From the NCBI GenBank assembly GCA_015655075.1, contig JAATFT010000097.1, positions 1-49,422 on the forward strand: a stretch of DNA of 49,422 nucleotides, read 5' to 3'. Below, one piece after another: positions 16,989 through 24,573 of this stretch; position 1 is the stretch's first letter, and each line of letters opens with the position of its first letter. The position numbers were made by a program, and so were the translations under genes. Origin of the DNA: Clostridiales bacterium. GTDB taxonomy: Bacteria; Bacillota; Clostridia; Lachnospirales; Lachnospiraceae. The notes beneath the pieces are model-generated. The model worked only from the letters and a program-made list of their open reading frames with translations, had not been told where the DNA came from and ran no database searches.

Positions 16989-18779
16989 ATGGATGTTATT
17001 TTAATAAATGGAATAGGTTTTACAGAGGATAATATTGTTCCGCAGCTGGGTTTATTATCTTTAAAAAATGTCCTGAAAGCAAAATATGAGGTGGAAATTA
17101 TTAGTTTTGACGGACTAAATAAAAACAGTAAACTTATATATTCAGATAGTGTAAATGATAATATAAATATGTTTGTAACATATTTATTAAACTTAAAAAC
17201 TCCTATCATTGGTTTTTACACCATATGCAATACTTATCCGTTAAGTATTGAGATAGCAAGGCGTATAAAAATAAAAAATAATCGGATTACAATCTTATTT
17301 GGCGGACCACAAGCCAGCCTGACTGCCAAACAGACTCTTCAAACCTATTCGTTTGTGGATGTGGTTGCCGCCGGTGAAGGAGAAAAATACATAACAACTC
17401 TTATTGACCGGATAATGGGAGATAAAAATCTGGAAGCGGTTCCAAATATTTTTTATAGACTGGCGGACGGCAGTATAAAAAAGAATAATACGGCTTCCCT
17501 TATTACCGGGGCCGAACTGAGTCGTTATACCGTCTTAAATATTGCTGAATATGAAAAACTTAGAAATGGTGATAAAGTAAATTTTATACAGAATATTGAA
17601 GCCGGCAGAGGATGTCCATATGGCTGCACATTTTGCTCGACAAGTATATTTTGGGGTAGAAACTTTAGAGTTAAGGACGTTGATTCCATAATTTCTGAAT
17701 TAAGATATTTTTATACAAATTATAATATAAAAAAATTTCGGCTTGAGCATGATTTATTTACGGCGAACAAAAAATATGTGATGGAGTTCTGCCAAAAACT
17801 AACAGTAAGCGATATGAATATCATATGGGGATGTTCCTCCAGGATTGATTTATTAGACGAAGGATTAATGAAAGCACTAAAGGATTCCGGCTGCAATGCA
17901 ATATATATAGGTTTTGAAACAGGTTCTCAGGATATGCAGTATAATTTAAATAAAAATATCACTGTAGATTCTGCCGATAAAAAATTATTGGCATTACATG
18001 GCTATGGTTTCGATTTAACCATATCCTTTATATATGGCTTTCCTGATGAAAGGTCAGAGAATCTAAGAGATACTATAAAGCTAATTGAATTCCTGTATTG
18101 TAATGATATAGGAAAAATACAGTTACATAAATTTATTCCTTTACCTGTTACGGTTGAAACAAATAAAGTAATCAATGATCTTTATTTTGACCCAACCGAT
18201 ATTGATATATCTATTTTTCAAAAATCTCACTTTAATGAAGACATTTATAATATTATAAAAGAAAATAAATATATTCATTCGTGTTTTTATACTTTTCCGT
18301 CTCGTATACGATCCAAATATAAACATTTAGATATATTAATCACATGTTTTAGCCTTTCTTTCAATATGTTTAAATTAAGCATAAAATATCTAATCACCAA
18401 TATTGGAATATTGACAATTTATTTAGACAGTAAAATAATAATTGAAGAATGCTATGAAAAAATGCAATCGTTATCGCTGACTGAAAATTTTGATAGTAAT
18501 TGTACGAATCAATATTTATTTAAATTATTTTTTGCTATAGCAGATTACGAAAAAAAACAGAACACATCTCAAATTTTAAATGAGATTAATAATTACGAAC
18601 ATGATTTGTTTTATTTTACTTATCATTCCAATGAATTACAAAATTATAAAGAATATAATGTTGATATATTTAGTGCGGTTAAAAATCATGAAATACCTAA
18701 ACGTATTTGCAAAAAATGTAAAGTTAAATTTGTACGTAAAAACAAAATTGTTACTCTTTCTCGCTGCACACAAAAGTAG
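16989..18779 (+). CDS. Cobalamin-binding radical SAM enzyme of the peptide cluster
   Basis: This 596-residue enzyme has an N-terminal B12-binding Rossmann-type domain (about 1-150, with PIIGFYTICNTYPLSIEIA and ILFGGPQASL), then the radical SAM barrel (about 195-400). The cluster motif is CPYGCTFC (Cys209, 213, 216), followed by RLEHDLF, WGCSSRIDLLDEGLMKAL and YIGFETGSQ (SAM-binding edges). The C-terminal 200 residues are lysine-rich, unassigned, and end with a CKKC pair and a last Cys. The family (B12-rSAM) methylates unactivated carbons or performs ring and radical rearrangements. The nearby peptide is the probable substrate. The only in-frame start is 16989, and its ribosome site (GGGAG) is about 22 bases away, so translation should be weak relative to the peptide. 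Its 3' end overlaps the convergent toxin gene by 29 bases. Confidence 0.88.
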   Translation: MDVILINGIGFTEDNIVPQLGLLSLKNVLKAKYEVEIISFDGLNKNSKLIYSDSVNDNINMFVTYLLNLKTPIIGFYTICNTYPLSIEIARRIKIKNNRITILFGGPQASLTAKQTLQTYSFVDVVAAGEGEKYITTLIDRIMGDKNLEAVPNIFYRLADGSIKKNNTASLITGAELSRYTVLNIAEYEKLRNGDKVNFIQNIEAGRGCPYGCTFCSTSIFWGRNFRVKDVDSIISELRYFYTNYNIKKFRLEHDLFTANKKYVMEFCQKLTVSDMNIIWGCSSRIDLLDEGLMKALKDSGCNAIYIGFETGSQDMQYNLNKNITVDSADKKLLALHGYGFDLTISFIYGFPDERSENLRDTIKLIEFLYCNDIGKIQLHKFIPLPVTVETNKVINDLYFDPTDIDISIFQKSHFNEDIYNIIKENKYIHSCFYTFPSRIRSKYKHLDILITCFSLSFNMFKLSIKYLITNIGILTIYLDSKIIIEECYEKMQSLSLTENFDSNCTNQYLFKLFFAIADYEKKQNTSQILNEINNYEHDLFYFTYHSNELQNYKEYNVDIFSAVKNHEIPKRICKKCKVKFVRKNKIVTLSRCTQK

Positions 18780-18930
18780 AAACAGATGGATATTCACTTA
18801 ATAAACATTGGATTTGACGAGGATAGCTATTTTTTATAATTGATTTGATTATAGAAATAATCAAGGTGATAAATGCAATGATAAATAAACCAGATTGAAA
18901 CAGTAGATTTATGGTTTCAAACATTGTCAA
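18751..18930 (-). CDS. Hol_Tox/TxpA-like type I toxin peptide (59 aa)
   Basis: On the minus strand a small gene starts MTMFETINLLFQSGLFIIAF, continues with a hydrophobic helix (ITLIISIIKSII), then a basic/polar tail ending VCSEKE. This has the shape and length of TxpA and the putative holin-like toxins of Firmicutes (M-T-x-[FY]-E-x-[IL] start, single membrane helix). A strong GGGGGTGG site lies 6 bases before the TTG start at 18930; the in-frame ATG at 18924 would be 12 bases away. It is convergent with, and overlaps by 29 bases, the radical SAM gene. Such toxins insert in the membrane and are silenced by an antisense RNA; a candidate antisense promoter lies within the gene on the other strand. 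Confidence 0.72.
   Translation of the reverse strand: MTMFETINLLFQSGLFIIAFITLIISIIKSIIKNSYPRQIQCLLSEYPSVSTFVCSEKE
18814..18840 (+). promoter_or_regulatory. Candidate antitoxin (antisense) promoter
   Basis: TTGACG at 18814-18819 and TATAAT at 18835-18840 (15-base spacing, somewhat short). Transcription from here would run antisense through the toxin start and ribosome site, as a type I antitoxin RNA needs. CCCTTT/AAAGGG complementarity near 18942-18970 might end it. Confidence 0.4.
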
Positions 18931-19127
18931 TTTGTACCACCCCCTTTTCTTCTGTATTACATTGAAAGGGAATCAAATAACTATCCTCTGATTTCTATCT
19001 TGATTAAAAAAATTATGGCATACGAAAATAAAAATCCAATACATACCAACATTTTTTATAAGAATGATTTTTTGGCTGTACCCTCCTGTTTCTATAACAG
19101 AAGTCTGAAGCGGTTCTTGTTTTTTAG

Positions 19128-19403
19128 TTATTTCTTTTTGGATATCATTTTTTTGATGAGTTCCAATTTTTGTTTATCGGCAGGGGACATGTCTTTGGTT
19201 AAAATTTCAACTATTAAATTTGTTTCGTCGGTAGTAAAATTAAGGCCCAACGCTTTCATTTTTGTGTTGGCTTTTATTAAAATAGGAAAAACTTTATCTG
19301 CGGGTTTCCCTTCCGCCTCATTAGCCAAATCTACCAAAACGGCTAATTTTCTCACATCAATATTCTTCATTGCAGGATGGTTAATCCAATCTAAATCTTT
19401 CAT
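19128..19403 (-). CDS. Hypothetical protein (91 aa)
   Basis: A small soluble, charged, probably helical protein with no recognised family: DLDWINHPAMKNIDVRKLAV, then KPADKVFPILIKANTKMKAL, then a Lys-rich end (ISKKK). The start is the ATG at 19403, behind AGGAGT 7 bases upstream; a longer frame to 19472 has no ribosome site and runs into a repeat. It lies 143 bases downstream of another unrecognised minus-strand gene (19547-20047), which has a similar helical, DxxxE-rich make-up and a SLLTPEQKSTFDDI end resembling ILTKDMSPADKQKLELI here. The two may be paired partners. The 197 bases before the toxin start on the other side (18931-19127) hold no gene. Confidence 0.65.
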   Translation of the reverse strand: MKDLDWINHPAMKNIDVRKLAVLVDLANEAEGKPADKVFPILIKANTKMKALGLNFTTDETNLIVEILTKDMSPADKQKLELIKKMISKKK

Positions 19404-19447
19404 ATCTGACTCCTGTCTGCGTTTCATAGACGCATATAATAAAATAA

Positions 19448-19479
19448 TTTTAACCTTACAAGTAAGTTTCACGCTTCTT
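19448..19479. repeat. Short dispersed repeat, copy 2
   Basis: TTTTAACCTTACAAGTAAGT and the CGCTTCT tail match 9199-9230. It lies between the two small minus-strand genes. Confidence 0.5.
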
Positions 19480-19546
19480 TTTGATCTGTACCGACAAGCT
19501 GATAACTTGACTAATTATAATGAGATTTACCCCTTAAAGCTGTTGA

Positions 19547-20047
19547 TCACTGCATAGTGTTGAACATTGTATTTATATCGTCAAAAGTACTTTTTTGTTC
19601 CGGCGTTAATAGGGAGCCTAAGATTTCCATCATATCGGGGTTTCCGTTACCAGTGGGTGTGCCGTCAGGATTATCTGCATTTTCAGATTGAGAAGCCATA
19701 GTAGATGCAAATGCAGAGTAAGTATCATACAAATTTTTGGCTTTTATAATATTTAAAACAATATCAATTAATTCCTTTTCTTGATCATAGCATACGTCTC
19801 TTACATTAGTCAGTAATGTTTCTATATCAATATCCTGTTTTTTAAGACTAAAGGTTGTTACTGAATTTCGTTGCCTATATGAGTGAAGCGCATCCACCAA
19901 TTCTCCGGTTTTTATAAACAGATCCACAGACTGCTGGGAATCACTGTCAAGATAAGGAAAAGCTGTTTTGATGATTTCTATAATATGGTTGAATTTATCA
20001 CGATCAAATTTTGATGCAGAATCTTTGGAATTGTGATCAATATCCAT
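19547..20047 (-). CDS. Hypothetical protein (166 aa)
   Basis: A soluble, largely helical acidic protein of unknown function. Seen: an N-terminal DHNSKDSASKFDRDKFNHII segment, a middle with IKTGELVDALHSYRQR, and a low-complexity Asn/Gly/Pro hinge (ENADNPDGTPTGNGNPD, about 123-139). It ends MMEILGSLLTPEQKSTFDDI and a tail. There are no membrane segments and no signal peptide. The start ATG at 20047 follows GGAGAAG at 5 bases. The next gene downstream on the same strand (19128-19403) shares the helical LTP-/MSP-type tail, so they may be an operon. Confidence 0.75.
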   Translation of the reverse strand: MDIDHNSKDSASKFDRDKFNHIIEIIKTAFPYLDSDSQQSVDLFIKTGELVDALHSYRQRNSVTTFSLKKQDIDIETLLTNVRDVCYDQEKELIDIVLNIIKAKNLYDTYSAFASTMASQSENADNPDGTPTGNGNPDMMEILGSLLTPEQKSTFDDINTMFNTMQ

Positions 20048-20187
20048 GGCTTCTCCAATTCTCTTTTATCATTATACTATATTCATAGGAATTGAAAATA
20101 TTACTAATTAACATATCACAGAAAGACTTGCCCTTTCCGGCAATTGCTGTTTAAAACGGAAGAAATATGCCGCGCATTGAATAAGAA

Positions 20188-20246
20188 AGAGTTTGCAAAG
20201 CAAACTCTGCGCTTTCGAGAACAAAGAGTTTGCCAAGGCAAACTCT
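20188..20246. repeat. Two tandem perfect hairpins
   Basis: AGAGTTTGC-AAA-GCAAACTCT (20188-20208) and AGAGTTTGCC-AA-GGCAAACTCT (20225-20246) are two near-identical palindromes 16 bases apart. The second touches the end of repeat copy d. They look like part of a mobile or structured RNA repeat rather than terminators, as no T-run follows. Confidence 0.6.
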
Positions 20247-20411
20247 AGAGTGTGTTTGAAAAATGCTTGTGCCGGGCTGGATGCTCCAATTTGTGGGAGG
20301 CAAAGAGCGATTTAGGGAGCGCAGTGTTTTGGGGCTACGTTTCCAAAATTGCGACGCAGAATACCGCAAAGTGGGGCGGTCAGAACGATGCAATAATTTT
20401 TCAAACACGCT
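20245..20411. repeat. MITE-like inverted-repeat element, copy d (full length)
   Basis: A 167-bp copy with left end CTAGAGTGTGTTTGAAAAAT and right end ATTTTTCAAACACGCT. The arms (TGCTCCAATTTGTGGG / CCGCAAAGTGGGGCGG; GCGATTTAGGGAGCG / CCAAAATTGCGACGC) are partly self-complementary, so the whole element can fold. It is collinear with the copy at 32365-32532. Confidence 0.8.
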
Positions 20412-20504
20412 GTCACTTTAGTGACAAACTTCCTTTGGCGCATCATGCGCGTCCTGCTTGGAAGGCTTTTTATTTAATAGAAAATTTGGGGAATTTCCTA
20501 TCAA

Positions 20505-20535
20505 ATAAAAAAGGCCGGAATCCTCCGGCCCTTTT
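20505..20535 (-). terminator. luxS terminator
   Basis: On the minus strand GGCCGGA-GGAT-TCCGGCC is followed by TTTTTTATTTG, 40 bases beyond the luxS stop. Confidence 0.8.
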
Positions 20536-20572
20536 ACTCATTTTTATAATCTGGCAAGCCCTGTAATTATTA

Positions 20573-21052
20573 TCAGTCAGGATAAATTAAATGGGCTTCA
20601 TCAATGTCAATAAGTATCTCGTCTAAAAACCGTTTCGACCAATATTTTGCCATATTTAAATTCATATCCAGGTAATTGCCGCAGTTTTCCGACGCTGCTC
20701 CCGGCACATCACCTTCAAAATCCCTGATAAATTCGAACATGTTAATTAATAAAGGCACAATATCCTTGGATTGGTAATCACCGGCAAGAATTAAGTAAAA
20801 GCCGGTACGGCAGCCCATAGGCCCAAAATAAACGGTTTTGGAAGCATAATCAGGATGATTTCTAAGATAAGTCGCACCCAGGTGTTCTAGGGCATGAATT
20901 TCTGCCGTATTCATCACCGGTTCAAAATTAGGTCTGGTCATACGGATATCAAAAGTAGTAAGTACTTCGGCACCTACGGTGTCTTTTCTTGAAACGTAAA
21001 CACCTCTTAATAATTTCATGTGATTAATTGTAAAACTCGCTATCTGTTTCAT
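20573..21052 (-). CDS. luxS: S-ribosylhomocysteine lyase (LuxS)
   Basis: This 159-residue metalloenzyme splits S-ribosylhomocysteine into homocysteine and DPD, the AI-2 precursor, in the activated methyl cycle. The metal-binding HALEHL holds His53 and His57, and the third ligand is Cys124 in SENCGNYLDMNL. The active-site Cys81 lies in GPMGCRTGFY. The length is standard. The start follows AAGGAGG 8 bases upstream. Monocistronic with its own terminator. No pfs or metabolic neighbour is adjacent. Confidence 0.97.
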   Translation of the reverse strand: MKQIASFTINHMKLLRGVYVSRKDTVGAEVLTTFDIRMTRPNFEPVMNTAEIHALEHLGATYLRNHPDYASKTVYFGPMGCRTGFYLILAGDYQSKDIVPLLINMFEFIRDFEGDVPGAASENCGNYLDMNLNMAKYWSKRFLDEILIDIDEAHLIYPD

Positions 21053-21398
21053 ATTTTTCCTCCTTAAAATTCCTGTTATGGCGGCAGTTATAAATAATTA
21101 TGTAAAATGCCATTGCTTAAAGTCTAAAATTGTGAAGAAAAACCAGAAGTCAATATTATGCTTTAACGATGTTGGAAAACTTGATAAAATTATTATAACA
21201 TATTATATTCCAACAAAGAAGAATAAATTTGACAATGATAAAATTTGTAAAAATAATTTATAGAGCAAACGGGCGGTCAAAAGGGAGTAAAAGAAAGTTT
21301 ATAAAATTTTCTGATAAACTGGATTTTTCACCGGATTTCATTTATAATGCAAGAGGGTACGGTTAAATATAATAAAGGAGCGCTTTTTGAAACTCCCC

Positions 21399-21520
21399 TG
21401 TACGTATCTTTGCGGCTGATTTTTCGCCGGCTACACACAAATTTAATCAACGTACGCTCCACGTACGCCTCATAAATTTGTGCATAGCTGACAAAAAATC
21501 ATCTCACAAATCTGCATACA
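21399..21520. repeat. Long imperfect palindrome, copy I
   Basis: This 122-bp sequence can fold end to end: TGTACGTATCTTTG with CAAATCTGCATACA, GGCTGATTTTT with AAAAAATCATC, CACAAATTTA with TAAATTTGTG, and a centre built from two ACGTACG words and a GCCTCAT. Centre and shape resemble the palindrome at 32207-32365. It lies between luxS and the HAD gene. The rest of the 21053-21562 gap holds no convincing gene; a TATAAT at 21343-21348 with a weak -35 is a possible promoter. Confidence 0.6.
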
Positions 21521-21562
21521 AAGAGTTTCCGAGAGTACTCTAAAGAAGAAAGGATACCGAAC

Positions 21563-22192
21563 ATGATTGACAGCATAATATTCGATTTGGACGGAACTCT
21601 GTGGGATTCTACCGATGCAGCAGCAGTAATATGGAGAGAAGTGGCGGGAAAATATCCAGAGGTATCCGATATTATTAGTGCCGGCAGACTAAAAGCCCTG
21701 TATGGTTTACCCCTTGAAGAGATAGCAATCAAATTACTGCCCAGCGTATCCCGGAAAACTGCCGTTGAGATTATGAGGGAAAGTACGATAAAGCAATGTG
21801 CCTATTTAGAAAAAGTGGGCGGTATTCTATTTCCGGAAGTGGAAGAAACCTTAAAAAAATTAAAGAAAAAGTTCGGGCTTTTTATAGTAAGCAATTGCGA
21901 AGAAGGATATATCCAATGTTTTTTGAAGGCACACCAATTACAGGACTATTTTAAAGATTTTGAGTATCCCGGCAGATCCGGCGTCCTGAAAGCCGATAAT
22001 ATCCGGCTTATAATAGAACGCAATCATCTGAAGGCACCGGTTTATGTGGGGGATACCTCGGGTGATGCGGTCGCCGCGAAGGAAGCGGGGCTCCCTTTTG
22101 TATACGCCAGATATGGATTCGGACATACCAGGGAATATGATTATGTCATAGATGCCTTCACAGAACTGTTACAGCTGCAAAAAGGGAATTGA
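21563..22192 (+). CDS. HAD-family hydrolase (phosphoglycolate phosphatase-like)
   Basis: This 209-residue haloacid dehalogenase-type phosphatase has motif I DLDGTLWDS (nucleophile Asp8, acid Asp10), a helical cap at about 15-85, motif II (IVSNC), a motif III Lys (VLKAD), and motif IV GDTSGDAVAAKEAG. It is close to the Gph/PgmB subfamily, so it probably dephosphorylates a small phospho-sugar or 2-phosphoglycolate. The start follows AGAAAGGA. trpS begins 45 bases past its stop, so the two may be cotranscribed. Confidence 0.85.
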   Translation: MIDSIIFDLDGTLWDSTDAAAVIWREVAGKYPEVSDIISAGRLKALYGLPLEEIAIKLLPSVSRKTAVEIMRESTIKQCAYLEKVGGILFPEVEETLKKLKKKFGLFIVSNCEEGYIQCFLKAHQLQDYFKDFEYPGRSGVLKADNIRLIIERNHLKAPVYVGDTSGDAVAAKEAGLPFVYARYGFGHTREYDYVIDAFTELLQLQKGN

Positions 22193-22236
22193 CTTTTACT
22201 ATTATCATAAGAATTTATTATAAAGGAGAAATTACT

Positions 22237-23241
22237 ATGTTAGACGGAAAAAAGACATTGTTCAGCGGCATGCAGGCAACAGGCAATCTTACTTTGGGAA
22301 ACTATTTTGGAGCGTTAAATAACTGGCTGACCTTGAATGAAGAGTATCAGTGCTTTTATTGTGTTGTGGACCTTCATTCTATTACGATAAGACAGGATCC
22401 TGCAGAACTTCGGAAAAGGGCAAGGGCTTTACTGACGCTTTATATAGCGGCTGGCCTGGAGCCGGTTAAAAATTGTATTTATTATCAGTCCCATGTATCC
22501 GAACATGCGGAATTATGCTGGATATTAAATTGCTTTACCTATATGGGCGAATTAAACCGGATGACTCAGTTTAAAGATAAGGCGGCAAAACATTCCGATA
22601 ATATTAATGCAGGCTTATTTACCTATCCTGTATTAATGGCGGCGGACATTCTTTTATTTCAATCCGATGTTGTGCCTGTGGGAGCGGATCAGAAACAGCA
22701 TTTGGAAATAGCCAGGGATATTGCGGAACGCTTTAACAGCATTTATGGAGACGTATTTACCGTTCCCCAACCTTATATCGGTAAAGTCGGCGCTAAGATC
22801 ATGAGCCTTCAGGATCCGGCCAAAAAGATGTCGAAATCAGATGAAAATGCAAATGCAAGCATCTTTTTAACGGATAATCCGGATACCGTTATCCGCAAGT
22901 TCAAGAGAGCGGTTACGGATTCTGATAATCAGATTTTATATTCTGAGGACAAACCGGGCATTAAAAACCTGATAGATATATATAGTTCCGCTACCAACAA
23001 GACCGTGGAAGAGGTTGTAAAGGAATTTGACGGAAAAGGCTATGGCGATTTTAAACTGGCGGTAGGAGAAGCGGTTGCATCCATATTGAAGCCGATTCAG
23101 AACAAAGTAGAAGAGCTAAATAAAGATAAGGCTTATATTGACGGAATCATTAAAGATAATGCGGAAAAGGCCGGGTATTTTGCTTCAAAAACCCTGCACA
23201 AGGTACAAAAAAAGATAGGTCTGCCCGAAAGAATCCGGTAA
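22237..23241 (+). CDS. trpS: Tryptophanyl-tRNA synthetase
   Basis: This 334-residue class I synthetase charges tRNA-Trp. Seen: the HIGH-equivalent TGNLTLGNYFG at about 15-25, the Trp pocket region MGELNRMTQFK, VPVGADQKQHLE, and KMSKS at 197-201. The start is the ATG at 22237, behind AAAGGAG; an in-frame ATG upstream at 22189 overlaps the HAD gene and has no ribosome site. No T-box or trp attenuator is seen upstream. Confidence 0.97.
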   Translation: MLDGKKTLFSGMQATGNLTLGNYFGALNNWLTLNEEYQCFYCVVDLHSITIRQDPAELRKRARALLTLYIAAGLEPVKNCIYYQSHVSEHAELCWILNCFTYMGELNRMTQFKDKAAKHSDNINAGLFTYPVLMAADILLFQSDVVPVGADQKQHLEIARDIAERFNSIYGDVFTVPQPYIGKVGAKIMSLQDPAKKMSKSDENANASIFLTDNPDTVIRKFKRAVTDSDNQILYSEDKPGIKNLIDIYSSATNKTVEEVVKEFDGKGYGDFKLAVGEAVASILKPIQNKVEELNKDKAYIDGIIKDNAEKAGYFASKTLHKVQKKIGLPERIR

Positions 23242-23280
23242 TATTAATCCGGTGACAAAACCCCGCGGCAAGGGGAGGCC

Positions 23281-23330
23281 TTAGAGCGTGTTTGAAAAAT
23301 CATTGCACCGTTCTGACCGCCCCACTTTTA
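23281..23330. repeat. MITE-like element, copy e (one end)
   Basis: TTAGAGCGTGTTTGAAAAAT and 30 bases of arm (CATTGCACCGTTCTGACCGC, then CCCACTTT) match the right half of copies d and g in reverse. The match stops at the AGGAGG ribosome site of the next gene, so the other half is lost. Confidence 0.7.
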
Positions 23331-23340
23331 GGAGGATTTG

Positions 23341-24297
23341 ATGAAGTTAGTTTTTTTAGAAATCGATACATTGGGTAATGATGTGGATTTATCCATATTT
23401 GATGAATTCGGAGAGGTTATAAAGTACAATAAATCAGAACCGGATAAAGATACTAAAAGGGCTTCGAAGGCAGATGTTATAATTGTGAATAAAATACCTA
23501 TGAATGAAACAACGTTATACAAGGCTGACAGCTTAAAACTAATTTGTATTACTGGTACCGGGACCAACATTGTGGATTTTGCCTATACCAATAAACGGAA
23601 AATAGCAGTGGCCAACGTGAAGGGTTATTCTACCCATTCCGTAGTTCAGCATACTTTCGCACTCCTTTTTTATTTGTATGAAAAGTTAAATTATTATGAT
23701 AATTTTGTAAAAAGCGGTGACTATGTAAGAAGTGACATATTCAGCCATTTTGATATTAAATTCAGTGAAATCCACGGTAAGACCTGGGGAATTATCGGGC
23801 TTGGGGAAATAGGAAGAGAAGTGGCAAAGATAGCGAAAACCTTTGGATGCCATATTATCTATTATTCAACTTCAGGAAAGAACACAAACCTGGATTATGA
23901 GCAGGTGAATTTTAATACCCTGTTATCAGCTTCCGATATTATATCCATTCATGCACCGTTAAATCCAGGGACAGAGAACCTGATTGACGAAAGAGCTTTC
24001 CGGAAAATGAAAAAATCGGCTGTACTTTTAAATCTGGGAAGAGGTCCGATAGTAAAGGAAGAAGCATTGGCCAATGCTTTGAATAATAACCAAATAGCGG
24101 CGGCGGGGCTGGACGTTATAAAAGTGGAGCCAATGTTACCTGATAATCCCTTACTCCGAATCCAGGACAGTGCGAAATTAATCATAACCCCTCATATAGC
24201 CTGGGCAACCGTTGAAGCAAGAAGGCGATGCATACAGGAAGTCTATGAGAATATTAAGGCTTATTTAAATGGGGAAGAAAGAAATATTGTGAGATAA
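23341..24297 (+). CDS. D-isomer-specific 2-hydroxyacid dehydrogenase
   Basis: This 318-residue NAD-dependent dehydrogenase is related to SerA, glycerate and D-lactate dehydrogenases. Seen: the NAD-binding GLGEIGREVAK at about 146-156, the Arg-bearing LLNLGRGPIVKEEAL, a catalytic Glu in VIKVEPM and a catalytic His in ITPHIAWAT. There is no C-terminal ACT domain, so it is not the regulated SerA form. The ATG at 23341 has AGGAGG 5 bases upstream; the TTG just before it is too close. Its leader begins with a repeat remnant. The substrate cannot be fixed from sequence. Confidence 0.88.
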   Translation: MKLVFLEIDTLGNDVDLSIFDEFGEVIKYNKSEPDKDTKRASKADVIIVNKIPMNETTLYKADSLKLICITGTGTNIVDFAYTNKRKIAVANVKGYSTHSVVQHTFALLFYLYEKLNYYDNFVKSGDYVRSDIFSHFDIKFSEIHGKTWGIIGLGEIGREVAKIAKTFGCHIIYYSTSGKNTNLDYEQVNFNTLLSASDIISIHAPLNPGTENLIDERAFRKMKKSAVLLNLGRGPIVKEEALANALNNNQIAAAGLDVIKVEPMLPDNPLLRIQDSAKLIITPHIAWATVEARRRCIQEVYENIKAYLNGEERNIVR

Positions 24298-24303
24298 AAG
24301 GAA

Positions 24304-24573
24304 TTATTTTAGCCGCATCGAGAAATACTCCGGTATCTCCAGTTCTTTGGCACCAAAATATGTGCATGAATGCGCAGTTCGTAAGAACCGTCGTGACTGA
24401 ATAGCCACGATAAAAGAAGCAGGAACTTTTCTGCAATTACAAGAAAAGAAGGGGCAGGGACATTCCGCCCCTTCATAGGGGTTATCCGGATATGTGGAGC
24501 CGCCGGGAGCCAGGGTTAAAAGAATAGGTTCCATCATATTTTTCGGAGCCATGAACGAATATTTTCTTAACAA
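24304..24573 (-). pseudogene. Remnant of an XRE-type regulator cupin domain
   Basis: The minus strand reads MEPILLTLAPGGSTYPDNPY then EGAE, which matches the start of the C-terminal cupin of XRE-cupin regulators. After EG the frame is lost. Near the end another frame reads QRTGDTGVFLDAAK, like the NTGD-x-x-VFL end of the same domain. No helix-turn-helix is present. It is a decayed fragment downstream of aroC, with which it overlaps by a few bases. Confidence 0.45.

Noticed and set aside
18786..18839. 17-codon plus-strand frame just after the radical SAM gene, as a second precursor peptide
   Set aside because: It has no good ribosome site, and the same bases encode the toxin on the minus strand.
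19000..19557. 185-codon plus-strand frame
   Set aside because: Antisense to the 91-aa gene and crossing a dispersed repeat; the minus-strand gene has the proper ribosome site.
20188..20411. Tandem hairpins and repeats as a CRISPR array
   Set aside because: There are only two palindromes with unequal spacing, no uniform spacers and no cas gene in the window.
20252..20566. 104-codon plus-strand frame across repeat copy d
   Set aside because: It is made of the repeat and the luxS terminator region.
21078..21263. 61-codon plus-strand frame between luxS and the HAD gene
   Set aside because: No ribosome site, Lys/Asn-rich composition expected of AT-rich spacer DNA.
22193..22236. T-box or trp leader before trpS
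   Set aside because: The gap is only 44 bases and holds just the ribosome site.
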